A stretch of DNA of 46,677 nucleotides from NCBI RefSeq assembly GCF_937920985.1, contig NZ_CALDXR010000009.1, forward strand, positions 1 through 46,677, written 5' to 3'. Shown here one piece after another: positions 32,993-42,338 of the stretch. The notes beneath the pieces were generated by a model that had not been told where the DNA came from, ran no database searches, and saw nothing but the letters and a program-made list of their open reading frames with translations. The DNA comes from an uncultured Phascolarctobacterium sp. Its GTDB lineage: Bacteria > Bacillota > Negativicutes > Acidaminococcales > Acidaminococcaceae. Positions within the stretch are counted from its first letter, which is position 1; each line of letters begins with the position of its first letter. The position numbers and the translations under genes were made by a program.

Positions 32993-33841
32993 TTAGCAGG
33001 CCGTGAAGTTTACAGGCTGAATCTGCTCCTGCTGCAGCAGCTTTTTATTGCCGCTGTCAAGGTACGCCTGCATTTCCTCCTGCCAATGATATTGCCAGGG
33101 AAATATTTTGCCCAAGGCAGCAGAATCAAGACCGGGATGAGTCATCAGCTCGCTTACGCCATCCGGAAGCTGATGCAGGATATTGCCTACCAGCTCCGCA
33201 TTCAGATGACCTCCAGCCAGCATGCCGAAGAAATGCTGCGGATGCTTTAAGCCAAGGCTGTCGGCGCGTTGCGCCGCCAGCTGAGCACAAAAGCTGAGCC
33301 CGCTGCGTCCGATCATTCTGCCGATACCTGTATGAAAGCCTCCGGTAAAGGTATAGGCCTCCTTAGGTATACGTACCCTTATAATATTATACTCATTACA
33401 GAGCTTTAATACAAGTGCATTAATTCCCGGCAGTACATGGGTATGCTGATGACTGTCGATATGCGTAATGTTTATTTTTGCTTCCAGCGCCCTTTCGATT
33501 TGCGCGCGCAGCTCCGCTTCCAGCTCACTGCGCTTAACGCTGCCGCTGTAAAAGCGTTTGGCAAAGGCAACGTAATCCGGCAAAAACAGTCCCTGCTCAT
33601 CCAAAAGGCTGCTGACCTTGCCTGCAGGCAGCACCGGCGCCACGTTGCCGACAAGCGTCAGATGCACGCCTATACCGAGCTGAGGATTTTCCTGCGCCAG
33701 CTTCACCGCCTCCTGCCAGCAGGGAGCACTGGGCATCAGCGAGGTGCTGGTAATAAAGCCCTCCTTATAGCCCTTGATAATACCTGCGTTAATCAAAGGA
33801 TGCAGACCGAAATCATCTGCATTAACAATTAGTTTTTTCAT
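32993..33841 (-). CDS. ChbG/HpnK (YdjC) family carbohydrate deacetylase
   Basis: A 282-residue YdjC-fold deacetylase. Metal-binding and catalytic blocks are IVNADDFGLHP (1-14 region), GVHLTLVGN and ITHIDSHQHTHVLP. It removes acetyl groups from amino sugars. The HpnK branch is linked to hopanoid loci and the ArnD-like role to lipid A sugars. The neighbours here favour an envelope sugar. It begins 5 bases after rnhC. Confidence 0.88.
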   Translation of the reverse strand: MKKLIVNADDFGLHPLINAGIIKGYKEGFITSTSLMPSAPCWQEAVKLAQENPQLGIGVHLTLVGNVAPVLPAGKVSSLLDEQGLFLPDYVAFAKRFYSGSVKRSELEAELRAQIERALEAKINITHIDSHQHTHVLPGINALVLKLCNEYNIIRVRIPKEAYTFTGGFHTGIGRMIGRSGLSFCAQLAAQRADSLGLKHPQHFFGMLAGGHLNAELVGNILHQLPDGVSELMTHPGLDSAALGKIFPWQYHWQEEMQAYLDSGNKKLLQQEQIQPVNFTAC

Positions 33842-33846
33842 AATCT

Positions 33847-34782
33847 CTACACTCTTTTGTAATTGGCAAAGTGCAGCTTTACATATTCACGCAAAGCATC
33901 CTTGCCGTATTTTTCTGCTAAGCGGCGGGCGCAGGCCGTTGCCTGCTCGCCGCCGCCCTTCGGCAGCTCGCCTACGCCGGCCTGCTGCGCCAGCTCGTCC
34001 ATCGTCCGCAAGAAGCGGGCGCGGGCCAGCACCGAAGCAGCGGCAACCGCCAGATTGCTTTCTGCCTTAGGCTGCTGACGCACACTGCAGCCTGGAAAAC
34101 GCTGCTGCAAAGCCTTTAAGTTTACCGTAGACTGGGTGAACTGGTCAATTAAAGCGCTGTGACAATCCTTTTGCCTCTCCAGCACCTGACTTAGCGCCGC
34201 CACATGTCCGTAGCCTAAAAGCTGGTTGAGCTTGCCGCCGGCGGCAGCCACCTGCTCATAGCGCAGATTATAAATCTTTGGCTTCAGCTCCAGTACGCTG
34301 AAATCTACAACCGTAGACTTGATAACGTCCTCCAGCTCCAAAATCTTTTTATCAGTCAGCAGCTTGCAATCCTTAACGCCTGCAGCCTGCAGCTTCGCTG
34401 CAGTGGTGTTGTCCACTACCGTGGCCGCCACAACCAGGCTGCCGAAGAAATCACCCTTACCGGATTCATCACTGCCTGCCCACAGACCGTTAGTTACCAT
34501 TGCTCCCGCATCCGCAGGCTGCAGCCCCTCAGACGCATTCTGCACTCCTTCAAGCAGCAGCAGTAATCTTTGCTTTAAAGCACTGTCGCCGTTATAAACA
34601 TGCGTCAGTCCCTTTTTGCCGTTATATATATTCACAGATGCCTTGGCCTCACAAAACTGCACTGCAATCTGCTGGCCATAATTAATCGGCTTATCCTTAA
34701 CAATACTGAAACCATCCTGACGGATTTTTTCTGCAGCCTCTGCCAAGTAATCGGCAAAGGCCTTAGGTGTCAACTGTTTCAC
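33847..34782 (-). CDS. rnhC: Ribonuclease HIII
   Basis: A 311-residue RNase HIII. The N-terminal TBP-like substrate domain (about 1-85) precedes the catalytic part, which begins GSDESGKGDFFG with the acidic D105 and E106. This GKGDF block separates HIII from HII. It cuts the RNA strand of RNA-DNA hybrids. The start is GTG 34782, with AGAGGAG 7 bases upstream; the longer frame overlaps the pump gene. It lies two bases after the RND stop, an unusual operon partner. Confidence 0.93.
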   Translation of the reverse strand: MKQLTPKAFADYLAEAAEKIRQDGFSIVKDKPINYGQQIAVQFCEAKASVNIYNGKKGLTHVYNGDSALKQRLLLLLEGVQNASEGLQPADAGAMVTNGLWAGSDESGKGDFFGSLVVAATVVDNTTAAKLQAAGVKDCKLLTDKKILELEDVIKSTVVDFSVLELKPKIYNLRYEQVAAAGGKLNQLLGYGHVAALSQVLERQKDCHSALIDQFTQSTVNLKALQQRFPGCSVRQQPKAESNLAVAAASVLARARFLRTMDELAQQAGVGELPKGGGEQATACARRLAEKYGKDALREYVKLHFANYKRV

Positions 34783-34784
34783 GC

Positions 34785-37700
34785 CTATTCTCCTCTTTGC
34801 ACATAGTTTTTCGCCTTCCACTCCTCAAAGAGCAGATAAATCAACGGAACAACCACCAGCGTCAGCAAGGTGGAGGTTGTTAAGCCGCCTATCAGCACCA
34901 CGCCCATAGACTGACGCAGCTCCGCACCCTCGCCGATGCCCAGAGCAATCGGCAGCATACCGAGTATCGTAGACAATGTTGTCATCAGAATAGGACGCAG
35001 ACGCAGTGAGCAGGCCAGAAGCACTGCTTCGCGGATAGACATGCCCTTTTCACGCTCCTGGTTGGCATAGTCAATCAGCAAAATTGCATTTTTGGTAACC
35101 AGGCCCAAAAGCATCGTAAAGCCAATCATGCTCATCATATTCGCCGTCTGTCCTGCGACCAAAAGGCCCAAAATAGCGCCGATAATCGCAAATGGCAGTG
35201 ATACCATGATAATCAGCGGCTGCGAAAAGCTTTCGAACTGCGCCGCCAGCACCATGTATACTACAACTATGGCCAGAATAACGGCCTTATAAACCTCTTT
35301 AAAGGAGCGTGCCATGTTATCGGCCTGACCAATCATCTTATAGTTATATCCCGGCGGCAAATTCAGCTCAGGAATATATTCATTGCGCACCTTGCTGATT
35401 AAATCACCGGGCGAAATACCTACTGTGTTGGCATAAACAACGATCTGACGCTGCTTATCCTCACGCTCAATGCGTGTAGGACCGCTGCCGTAACGCACAT
35501 CTGCGATATCACCCAGACGGATAAACTGACCTGCGGAGGAAGAAATGCGCAGGTTCATAACATCATTGATATTAGTGCGCTGACTTTGCTCCAGCTGCAA
35601 AATAATATCATAGTCATTGTCACCGATGGTATAGCTGTTACTGGTGCTTTTGCCCATAATAGCCATTTCGATAACCTTGCCAACCTCCGTAGCATCAAGA
35701 CCGAATTCGCTGGCCTTGGCGTGGTCCAATTTGACTACGATTTCCGGCTGCTCTTCCGAATCGGATATATCTACATCGGTCGCCCCCTCAGTCCGGCGTA
35801 TCATATCTGCCAGCTGCTGAGCGTAATTTTTCAGCTCCTTGATGTTGCTGCCGCGCAGACCGATCTGCACCGGACGGCTGTCACCACGGCCGCCGCCCTG
35901 GTTGGATACAACGGTAACCTTCAGGCCTTCAACATTTTGAAAGCGTCCGCGCAAATCATCCATAATCTGCTGCATGCTGCGTTTACGCTCATTGCTTGGC
36001 TTCAGGCGGATATCAAGCGAGCCCTGGTTAACAGGATTACGGCCGTTGCCGACATTGAGTGCCACGATTTTGACTTCCGGCAGCTGCGAAATCTCCTGCT
36101 GCAACGGCTTGGCCAGCTCTACAGTTTTCTGCAGACTGGTGCCAATGGGCGCTTTAACATTGACGCTGAATTCACCCGAATCATAGGTAGGCTGGAATTC
36201 CGTGCCCACAAAAGGCAGCAGCAGCAAATTCAGCAACAGCGAAATGATACCTACGGCAACAACCTTCTTAGGTCTTTCTAAAGCCCAGGCCATTAAGCTG
36301 TCATACATTTCACGCACGGACTGGAAGCCTGCTTCGAATTTATCGAGCGCCCTCTGCACAAAATGCGTGCGCTCCTTGCTGCTCTGCTCCTCGGTTTCTG
36401 CCTTAATCCAATACGCCGAAACCATTGGCGTGAGCGAAAAGGCTACAATAGTCGAGAACGCTACCGCAAAAGCAACCGTCAGACCGAACTGCTTGAAGAA
36501 CTGGCCGATGGTTTCACCCATATTGCCGATAGGCACAAATACAGCCATCAAGCTCAGGGACGTCGCCAAAATTGCCAGCGTCAGCTCCTCTGTCGCTTCC
36601 CTGGCTGCCACAAACGGCGTCTGCCCCATCTCGATATGGCGGAAAATATTTTCAATTACTACAATCGCATCGTCAATCAAAATGCCGACTGCCAGGCTCA
36701 AAGCCATCAGCGACATATTATTCAGTGTAAAGCCCATAACCTTCATCATAAAGAAGGTGGCGATAATCGACGTAGGAATACACAGGCCTCCGATAATAGT
36801 CGCACGGAAATTGCGCAGGAAAAGATATGTTATCAAAAGCGCCAGAAAACCGCCGAAAAGAATCGCATTCCAGACATCCGCAATATTATCGCGAATATAA
36901 TTAGATTGGTCGCGCACCTTATCAACGATGATATCGGGCGGCAAATTGCTGTGCTTCAGCTCCTCCATCTTGGCATTGACATTATCGGTAACATCAACAG
37001 TATTAGTTTTGGACTGCTTACGCACAAAGGTCATAACACAGGGAACGCCGTTAGCGCTGGCAAAGGTATCCTCATCCTCCCAGGAATCAAGCACATCGGC
37101 AATTTCACTGATATAAACAGGACGGCCGTTATGATTAGCAACTACCACCTGCTTAATATCATTGATATTGTTATACTTGCCCAAGGTACGCACAGTGATT
37201 TCCATAGCGTCATTTTTTGCCTTGCCACCGGGAGTATTATAGTTGTTGGCGTTCAGCTTACTGCGCACTGTCTGATAGGCAATACCATATTCCGCCAGCT
37301 TTTCCGGCTTCAGCACAATGCGGATAGCACGCTGGCTGGCACCGACAACGGTAACCTCGGAAACACCCTCCACCATCTGCAGCTCATCCTTGATATTATC
37401 CTCCACAATGCGGCGGATTTCGCCACGGCTGCGCGAAGGCGAAGCAAAGGTATAGGCTACGATAGCGCGGGAGTTAAGGTCTACCGTCTGCGTTACAGGC
37501 TCATCAATATCATCCGGCAAAGCCTTGCGCACGCTGGCAACCTTTTCGCGCACCTCACTGGCCTTCACCTGCGGGTCTACACCGATATTAAATTCCAGAA
37601 CCGTTTCACTGTAGCCCTCAAGCACAGTGGAAGACAACGTCTTGATACCCGAAACCTGGCTGACGCGGTTCTCAATCGGCTTGGTAACCAGCGTTTCCAT

Positions 37701-37868
37701 TTCCTGCGGCGAAGCACCGCTGTAGGTAACACGCACGCTGACAATAGGCAAATCAACATCAGGATTCAGATCAACGCCGATTTCCGGATAGCAGCGGATA
37801 CCGAACACTACCAACAGTAAAATAAACATGGTAGTAAAGACCGGCCGCTTGATAAATGTTCCAATCAT
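34785..37868 (-). CDS. RND multidrug efflux permease (HAE1 family)
   Basis: A 1027-residue inner-membrane pump of normal length with two repeated halves. The start IGTFIKRPVFTTMF is typical. The proton-relay pair is in VGILIDDAIVVIENIF (TM4), and the second half has GLVTKNAILLIDYAN. It works as a trimer with the periplasmic adaptor encoded two bases upstream. An outer-membrane channel gene is not seen in the window. It supports a two-membrane envelope. No regulator gene is adjacent. Confidence 0.95.
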   Translation of the reverse strand: MIGTFIKRPVFTTMFILLLVVFGIRCYPEIGVDLNPDVDLPIVSVRVTYSGASPQEMETLVTKPIENRVSQVSGIKTLSSTVLEGYSETVLEFNIGVDPQVKASEVREKVASVRKALPDDIDEPVTQTVDLNSRAIVAYTFASPSRSRGEIRRIVEDNIKDELQMVEGVSEVTVVGASQRAIRIVLKPEKLAEYGIAYQTVRSKLNANNYNTPGGKAKNDAMEITVRTLGKYNNINDIKQVVVANHNGRPVYISEIADVLDSWEDEDTFASANGVPCVMTFVRKQSKTNTVDVTDNVNAKMEELKHSNLPPDIIVDKVRDQSNYIRDNIADVWNAILFGGFLALLITYLFLRNFRATIIGGLCIPTSIIATFFMMKVMGFTLNNMSLMALSLAVGILIDDAIVVIENIFRHIEMGQTPFVAAREATEELTLAILATSLSLMAVFVPIGNMGETIGQFFKQFGLTVAFAVAFSTIVAFSLTPMVSAYWIKAETEEQSSKERTHFVQRALDKFEAGFQSVREMYDSLMAWALERPKKVVAVGIISLLLNLLLLPFVGTEFQPTYDSGEFSVNVKAPIGTSLQKTVELAKPLQQEISQLPEVKIVALNVGNGRNPVNQGSLDIRLKPSNERKRSMQQIMDDLRGRFQNVEGLKVTVVSNQGGGRGDSRPVQIGLRGSNIKELKNYAQQLADMIRRTEGATDVDISDSEEQPEIVVKLDHAKASEFGLDATEVGKVIEMAIMGKSTSNSYTIGDNDYDIILQLEQSQRTNINDVMNLRISSSAGQFIRLGDIADVRYGSGPTRIEREDKQRQIVVYANTVGISPGDLISKVRNEYIPELNLPPGYNYKMIGQADNMARSFKEVYKAVILAIVVVYMVLAAQFESFSQPLIIMVSLPFAIIGAILGLLVAGQTANMMSMIGFTMLLGLVTKNAILLIDYANQEREKGMSIREAVLLACSLRLRPILMTTLSTILGMLPIALGIGEGAELRQSMGVVLIGGLTTSTLLTLVVVPLIYLLFEEWKAKNYVQRGE

Positions 37869-37870
37869 CG

Positions 37871-38989
37871 TTATTTACCAGCCTTTTTCAAATCTATCCT
37901 GCTGCCTTCACGCAGCTTGTTATGTCCTTCGATAACAATAGTATCCTTTTCATCCAGTCCGCTCACTATTTCAGCCAGCTTATCATTCGTATAACCGACA
38001 TTCAGCACACGACGCTGTACAACGCCCTTGTCATCAGCAACAAATACCGTCTGCTGGTCATCACGCATCACAATAGCCTGCACCGGAATAGTCAGCACAT
38101 CAGCTTTAGGTGAAGCTGTAAGCGTAACGTTGGCATAGACGCCGGCTAAAAGACCTTCGCTGTTATCCACGCTCACCTCTGCCGCAAAGGTATGCGCCGG
38201 CAAATCCGCAACCGGAGCGATGCGGGTAATTTTACCTATCAGCTTTTTACCAGGATAAGCAGGCAGAGTAATGCTCGCTTCATTGCCGACATGTACACCG
38301 GCAATCTGGCCTTCGGGAATATGAATCGTAGTTTTCAGCATAGAGATATCAGCAACGGCAAAAATAGGCGTACCTGCCTTTGCATAGTAGCCCTCCTGAT
38401 AATAACGCTTAGAAATAATACCGTCAGCAGGCGCTGTCAGCACCGTGCCCTCAGATTTAGACTCCATCGCCCGCAGACTGCCTCTGGCAGCCTCCAGCTT
38501 GGCTGCAGCATTATCACGCGCAAAGCGGTAATCATCTACCACTTGCTGCGAAACCGCACCCGTAGCATATAGCTTTTCATAACGCTGCAAATCTGTTTCC
38601 GCCTTACGCAGGCTTGTCTGTGCATCCAAAAAGCTGCCCTTGGCACTTAACAGATTAGCATCTGTATCAGCCTGCTCCAAAATTGCCAGCACCTGTCCTC
38701 GGCTCACACGGTCACCCTCACGGACATAAACCTTTTCCAAGCGTCCGTCCACCTTAGCGGCAACCTCTGCCTGCCATTCCGGGTCCAGACTGCCGGAAAA
38801 GCTCAGACTCGGGACAATCGTCTGCCTTACGGGGTGAGCAGTAACGACCGCCACATTGCGTACCTGCGACAGCTTAGCAGCACGCGCCTTATCAGCCTGG
38901 ATATTGCTGTAAATACGGTAGCCGATAATTACGCATACCGCAAGCAGCAGGCCAAGCGCTATCTTAACCTTGCGATTCTGTAAATTCAC
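37871..38989 (-). CDS. RND periplasmic adaptor (membrane fusion protein)
   Basis: A 372-residue HlyD/AcrA-like adaptor. An N-terminal membrane helix or signal (about 6-25) is followed by a lipoyl half (GRLEKVYVREGDRVSRGQVL), an alpha-helical hairpin (about 90-150), the second lipoyl half (TAPADGIISKRYYQEG) and beta-barrel parts. The start is GTG 38989, preceded by GGGAGG at 7 bases; the upstream ATG lacks a site. First gene of the six-gene run. Confidence 0.9.
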   Translation of the reverse strand: MNLQNRKVKIALGLLLAVCVIIGYRIYSNIQADKARAAKLSQVRNVAVVTAHPVRQTIVPSLSFSGSLDPEWQAEVAAKVDGRLEKVYVREGDRVSRGQVLAILEQADTDANLLSAKGSFLDAQTSLRKAETDLQRYEKLYATGAVSQQVVDDYRFARDNAAAKLEAARGSLRAMESKSEGTVLTAPADGIISKRYYQEGYYAKAGTPIFAVADISMLKTTIHIPEGQIAGVHVGNEASITLPAYPGKKLIGKITRIAPVADLPAHTFAAEVSVDNSEGLLAGVYANVTLTASPKADVLTIPVQAIVMRDDQQTVFVADDKGVVQRRVLNVGYTNDKLAEIVSGLDEKDTIVIEGHNKLREGSRIDLKKAGK

Positions 38990-39143
38990 TTTCTTTCCTC
39001 CCTGCACCATGCCCTTGGGTTAATTATAATGGGGTAAGTTTAAATTCAGCTGAGTTTATCGTGGACAAATTATAGTTATAGATAGTAATATTATACCTCT
39101 TATCAAGAGAAGTTAGCAAGTGCAAAGCCGCCGGCAGGCATAG

Positions 39144-39171
39144 AAAAAGCACGCTGCGGACAGCGTGCTTT
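39144..39171 (-). terminator. metK terminator
   Basis: AAAGCACGCTG-cgga-CAGCGTGCTTT; on the minus strand it ends in TTTTT. About 20 bases after the metK stop. Confidence 0.9.
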
Positions 39172-39190
39172 CGACAGTTTTAAATTAAGC

Positions 39191-40369
39191 TTACAGGCCT
39201 GCCTGCTCGCGCAGTGCAGCAGCCTTTTCAGTATGCTCCCACGGCAGGTCAACATCGGTACGGCCGAAATGACCATAAGCAGCAGTTTGCTTGTAGATAG
39301 GACGCAGCAAATCCAGCTCACGGATAATGCCGGTCGGGCTCAGGGAGAAGTTTTTGCGAACCAGCTCAGCAATCTTGTCTTCGCTGATTTTGCCGGTGCC
39401 GAAGGTTTCAACCAGAACGGAAACCGGATGTGCTACGCCGATAGCGTATGCCAATTGGATTTCGCATTTATCTGCTAAACCTGCGGCAACGATGTTTTTA
39501 GCAACGTGACGTGCAGCATAAGCAGCACTGCGGTCAACCTTAGATGGGTCCTTGCCGCTGAAAGCACCGCCGCCATGACGAGCCATACCGCCATAGGTGT
39601 CAACGATGATTTTACGGCCGGTCAGACCAGCGTCACCTTGAGGACCGCCGATAACGAAACGGCCGGTCGGGTTGATGTAGTATTTGGTTTCCGCATCCAA
39701 CATTTCTGCGGGAACAATCGGTGCAATAACCTTTTCGATAATATCTTTGCGAATCTGCTCGTTGGAAACTTCCGGAGCATGTTGGGAAGAAATAACGATG
39801 GTATCTACACGAACAGGTTTGCCGTCATCATATTCAACGGTAACCTGAGTTTTGCCGTCCGGACGCAGGTAAGGCAGCACGCCTTCCTTACGAACCTTGG
39901 TCAGCTGCAAAGCCAGCTTGTTAGCCAGATATGCAGGCATCGGCATGTAGCTTTCGGTTTCGTTGGTTGCATAACCGAACATCATGCCTTGGTCACCGGC
40001 ACCGGTTTCTTCCTCAGCAGCCTGGCCTTCCTTAGCTTCCAGCGCTTTGTCAACGCCCATAGCAATATCAGGGGACTGCTCGTCGATGGAAATCAGCACA
40101 CCGCAGGTGTTGCCGTCAAAACCGAATTTTGCACGGTTGTAGCCGATATTGTTGATGGTTTCGCGGGCAATGTGTGCGATATCAACATAGCATTGGGTAG
40201 AAATTTCACCGAAAATGTGAACCTGACCGGTAGTAACGATAGTTTCGCAAGCAACACGGCCTTTAGGATCTTGAGCCAGGATGGCATCAAGCACAGCATC
40301 GGAAATTTGGTCTGATATTTTATCGGGATGACCTTCGGTAACGGATTCGGAAGTAAATAATTTTCTCAT
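39191..40369 (-). CDS. metK: S-adenosylmethionine synthetase
   Basis: A 392-residue MetK of full length. It joins ATP and methionine to make AdoMet. Diagnostic blocks are FTSESVTEGHPDKISDQISDAVLD at the start, GAGDQGMMFGYA (the GDQG motif) and GGGAFSGKDPSKVDRSAAY. Transcription is controlled by the SAM-I riboswitch just upstream, so product AdoMet represses the gene. Confidence 0.98.
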   Translation of the reverse strand: MRKLFTSESVTEGHPDKISDQISDAVLDAILAQDPKGRVACETIVTTGQVHIFGEISTQCYVDIAHIARETINNIGYNRAKFGFDGNTCGVLISIDEQSPDIAMGVDKALEAKEGQAAEEETGAGDQGMMFGYATNETESYMPMPAYLANKLALQLTKVRKEGVLPYLRPDGKTQVTVEYDDGKPVRVDTIVISSQHAPEVSNEQIRKDIIEKVIAPIVPAEMLDAETKYYINPTGRFVIGGPQGDAGLTGRKIIVDTYGGMARHGGGAFSGKDPSKVDRSAAYAARHVAKNIVAAGLADKCEIQLAYAIGVAHPVSVLVETFGTGKISEDKIAELVRKNFSLSPTGIIRELDLLRPIYKQTAAYGHFGRTDVDLPWEHTEKAAALREQAGL

Positions 40370-40424
40370 TGGTAGCTCCTTTCATAAATAAAAAACGTTG
40401 TTGAGAGTGTTTAGATGGTATAAG

Positions 40425-40452
40425 AAAAGGCGTTCTCGTAATGAGAACGCCT
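40425..40452 (-). terminator. Riboswitch-controlled terminator upstream of metK
   Basis: GGCGTTCTC and GAGAACGCC pair perfectly; on the minus strand TTTTC follows. It is the expression platform of the adjacent SAM-I aptamer. Confidence 0.88.
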
Positions 40453-40473
40453 TAAATTATTACTCTTAGCATT

Positions 40474-40578
40474 CTCATCTTACAGATAAACTGCAGGACT
40501 TAGCACCGTTTTACAGCTGTCACACTGCAATGGTTGCTGCGACTTCACAGGGCCATTCCCTCCATCGCTCTTGATGAG
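40474..40578 (-). ncRNA. SAM-I (S-box) riboswitch aptamer
   Basis: Reading the minus strand: CTCATCAAGAG, then GGAGGGAATGGCCC, GCAGCAACC and GGTGCTAAGTCCTGC, closing with GATGAG. These are the conserved S-box parts: P1 closed by CTCATC/GATGAG, the K-turn region, the GCAACC core, and P3/P4. With AdoMet bound it should let the downstream hairpin (40425-40452) form and stop metK transcription. Confidence 0.95.
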
Positions 40579-40603
40579 TTGTGTTAAATTGTTTACAGAT
40601 GCC

Positions 40604-40632
40604 ATTATATAACAAAATCAAGATAATGACAA
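40604..40632 (-). promoter_or_regulatory. metK promoter
   Basis: Minus strand TTGTCA (40632-40627), 17 bases, TATAAT (40609-40604), about 25 bases before the riboswitch. Confidence 0.85.
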
Positions 40633-40686
40633 GTACTTTTTTTACGAAAAATATGTGAAAATACTTTTTTGCAACTGCTGATGCTA

Positions 40687-40705
40687 AATAGAATTCAATT
40701 CTATT
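40687..40705. promoter_or_regulatory. 19-bp perfect palindrome
   Basis: AATAGAATT-C-AATTCTATT lies upstream of the metK promoter and downstream of coaBC. It may be a protein-binding site or a weak hairpin. No partner is identified. Confidence 0.35.
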
Positions 40706-40753
40706 ATACAGGGATTCATAATGCATACGTAGCCTTGCAATCCCTACTCCAAA

Positions 40754-40853
40754 GAGCGCGGAGAAGGCTGCAGATGCTATATGATTGCAACGACGGCGTA
40801 CTTCTAGTACGTCGAGGAGCAGTCATGACGCAGATGCGGCCTTATACGCGCTC
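40754..40853. repeat. Structured hairpin element, copy 2
   Basis: Base GAGCGCG/CGCGCTC plus AAGGC/GGCCTT, middle GATTGC/GCAGTC, tip CGTAC-ttcta-GTACG. The inner loops ACGACGG and TCGAGGA are shared with copy 1 at 28266-28364. It starts two bases after the coaBC stop on the minus strand and may end that operon's mRNA. Confidence 0.75.
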
Positions 40854-40855
40854 GC

Positions 40856-42064
40856 TTACACGCGCTCTTTACGAATACGCAACGCCTCGTCCAATATACG
40901 GTTCGCCACATCAACCTTCGGCATCTGCTCCAGCTCGCATACATCGCCGTTGGCATAGAGGAACTTAACGATATTGGTATCGGAATTGAAACCGGCACCG
41001 GCAGCCGTAACATCGTTGGCTACAATCATATCAAGATTCTTTTTAACTACCTTCTCGCGAGCATTAGCTAACAGATTTTGCGTTTCTGCAGCAAAGCCAA
41101 CCAATACCTGATGCGTTTTCTTCGCACCCAAGGTTTTGAGGATATCCGGATTTTTATCCATAACGACAATCAGAGCGTCATCTGTTTTCTTCTTAATCTT
41201 TTGGTCTGCCACATCACGCGGACGGTAATCGGCAACTGCTGCTGCCTTGATAACGATATCTACGCCATCGTAGGCTGCAAGGCAGGCCTCCAGCATTTCA
41301 TTGGTGGATTCAACCTGAATAGCCTTCACATTAGGCGGTACAGCAAGCGCAGAAGGACCGCTGATAAGCAGTACCTCAGCACCGCGCTCGGCAGCCATCT
41401 GAGCTACGGCATAGCCCATCTTGCCGCTGGAACGGTTGCCGACAAAGCGGACGGGGTCAATCGGTTCACGTGTACCGGCTGCGGTAACGAGTACCTTCAG
41501 GCCACGCAGGTCGCCCTCTCGGCCGGCAAAAAAGCTACTCATAAACTCCACAATCTGCTGAGGTTCAGGCAGACGGCCGGGGCCGCTGGTGCCGCAGGCA
41601 AGATGTCCGGAAGCAGGCGGCATTACAGTAATACCACGGCTTTGCAGCTTAGCGATATTTTCCTGAGTTGCAGCATTAAGATACATACCGGTATTCATTG
41701 CTGGGCAAACAACTATCGGTGCCTGAGCTGCCAAAAGCGTAGTGCTCAGCAGATCATCCGCAATGCCATAGGTCATTTTAGCCAGAATATTAGCGGTAGC
41801 AGGCGCAATTAAGAAAGCGTCTGCCCAATTTGCCAAAGCAATATGCTCAACATTAAATTCCTGGTTGCTGTTCCACATGCTGGTAGCAACAGCATTACCG
41901 CTGATTTCCTTGAAGGTTAACGGAGTAACAAACTGCTGCGCATGCTCGGTCATGACCACACGCACCTCGCAGCCCTGCTTACGCAGACGGCTGACAAGAT
42001 CTACAGCCTTATAAACGGCAATACCGCCGGTTACTCCCAAAACAATTTTTTTGCCCTTTAACAA
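40856..42064 (-). CDS. coaBC: Bifunctional PPC decarboxylase / phosphopantothenate-cysteine ligase
   Basis: A 402-residue CoaBC. The N-terminal flavoprotein CoaC half has GVTGGIAVYKAVDLVSRL, the catalytic histidine in NVEHIALA, PAMNTGMY and ASGHLACGTSGPGR. The CoaB half begins about 190 with VLVTAAGTREPIDPVRFVGNRSSGKMG and KAAAVADYRP. It makes two steps of CoA synthesis. The start is probably TTG 42064, with GGGAGGG 7 bases upstream. Last gene of the yicC-remA-gmk-rpoZ-coaBC run, a common Firmicutes order. Confidence 0.96.
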   Translation of the reverse strand: MLKGKKIVLGVTGGIAVYKAVDLVSRLRKQGCEVRVVMTEHAQQFVTPLTFKEISGNAVATSMWNSNQEFNVEHIALANWADAFLIAPATANILAKMTYGIADDLLSTTLLAAQAPIVVCPAMNTGMYLNAATQENIAKLQSRGITVMPPASGHLACGTSGPGRLPEPQQIVEFMSSFFAGREGDLRGLKVLVTAAGTREPIDPVRFVGNRSSGKMGYAVAQMAAERGAEVLLISGPSALAVPPNVKAIQVESTNEMLEACLAAYDGVDIVIKAAAVADYRPRDVADQKIKKKTDDALIVVMDKNPDILKTLGAKKTHQVLVGFAAETQNLLANAREKVVKKNLDMIVANDVTAAGAGFNSDTNIVKFLYANGDVCELEQMPKVDVANRILDEALRIRKERV

Positions 42065-42082
42065 GGTTTTACCCTCCCGCTG

Positions 42083-42277
42083 TTATACGTTTTTAGTACG
42101 CTCGTAGGTAATAGTATCGTTAGCAATTTCCTTTAGCGCAGCGCTGACCTCTTTTTCCGCAGAATTTACGCCGGGAATAGTGAGCTCGCGTGCTCTTTTT
42201 GCTGCCAAAATAACCAAAGTATATTTGCTATCTACTTTTTCTGCCAAATAGTCAATAGACGGATCTACCATAGACAT
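42083..42277 (-). CDS. rpoZ: RNA polymerase omega subunit
   Basis: A 64-residue omega subunit: VDSKYTLVILAAKRARELT, then AEKEVSAALKEIANDTITY. It helps assemble RNA polymerase. AAAGGAG lies 11 bases before the ATG. Its place between gmk and coaBC is the usual Firmicutes order. Confidence 0.94.
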   Translation of the reverse strand: MSMVDPSIDYLAEKVDSKYTLVILAAKRARELTIPGVNSAEKEVSAALKEIANDTITYERTKNV

Positions 42278-42338
42278 TATAGAATCACTCCTTTAAGTAT
42301 TTCATGGTTCACACAGCAGACTGCTGCATAATGTAAAT

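Noticed and set aside
36363..37820. 485-residue open frame opposite the RND pump
   Set aside because: Antisense to a well-conserved pump; composition rich in His, Asn and Arg is typical of a shadow frame.
40669..40968. 99-residue frame upstream of metK and over the coaBC end
   Set aside because: It overlaps the structured repeat and the 3' end of coaBC in antisense; similarity to the frame near ilvD comes from the repeat.
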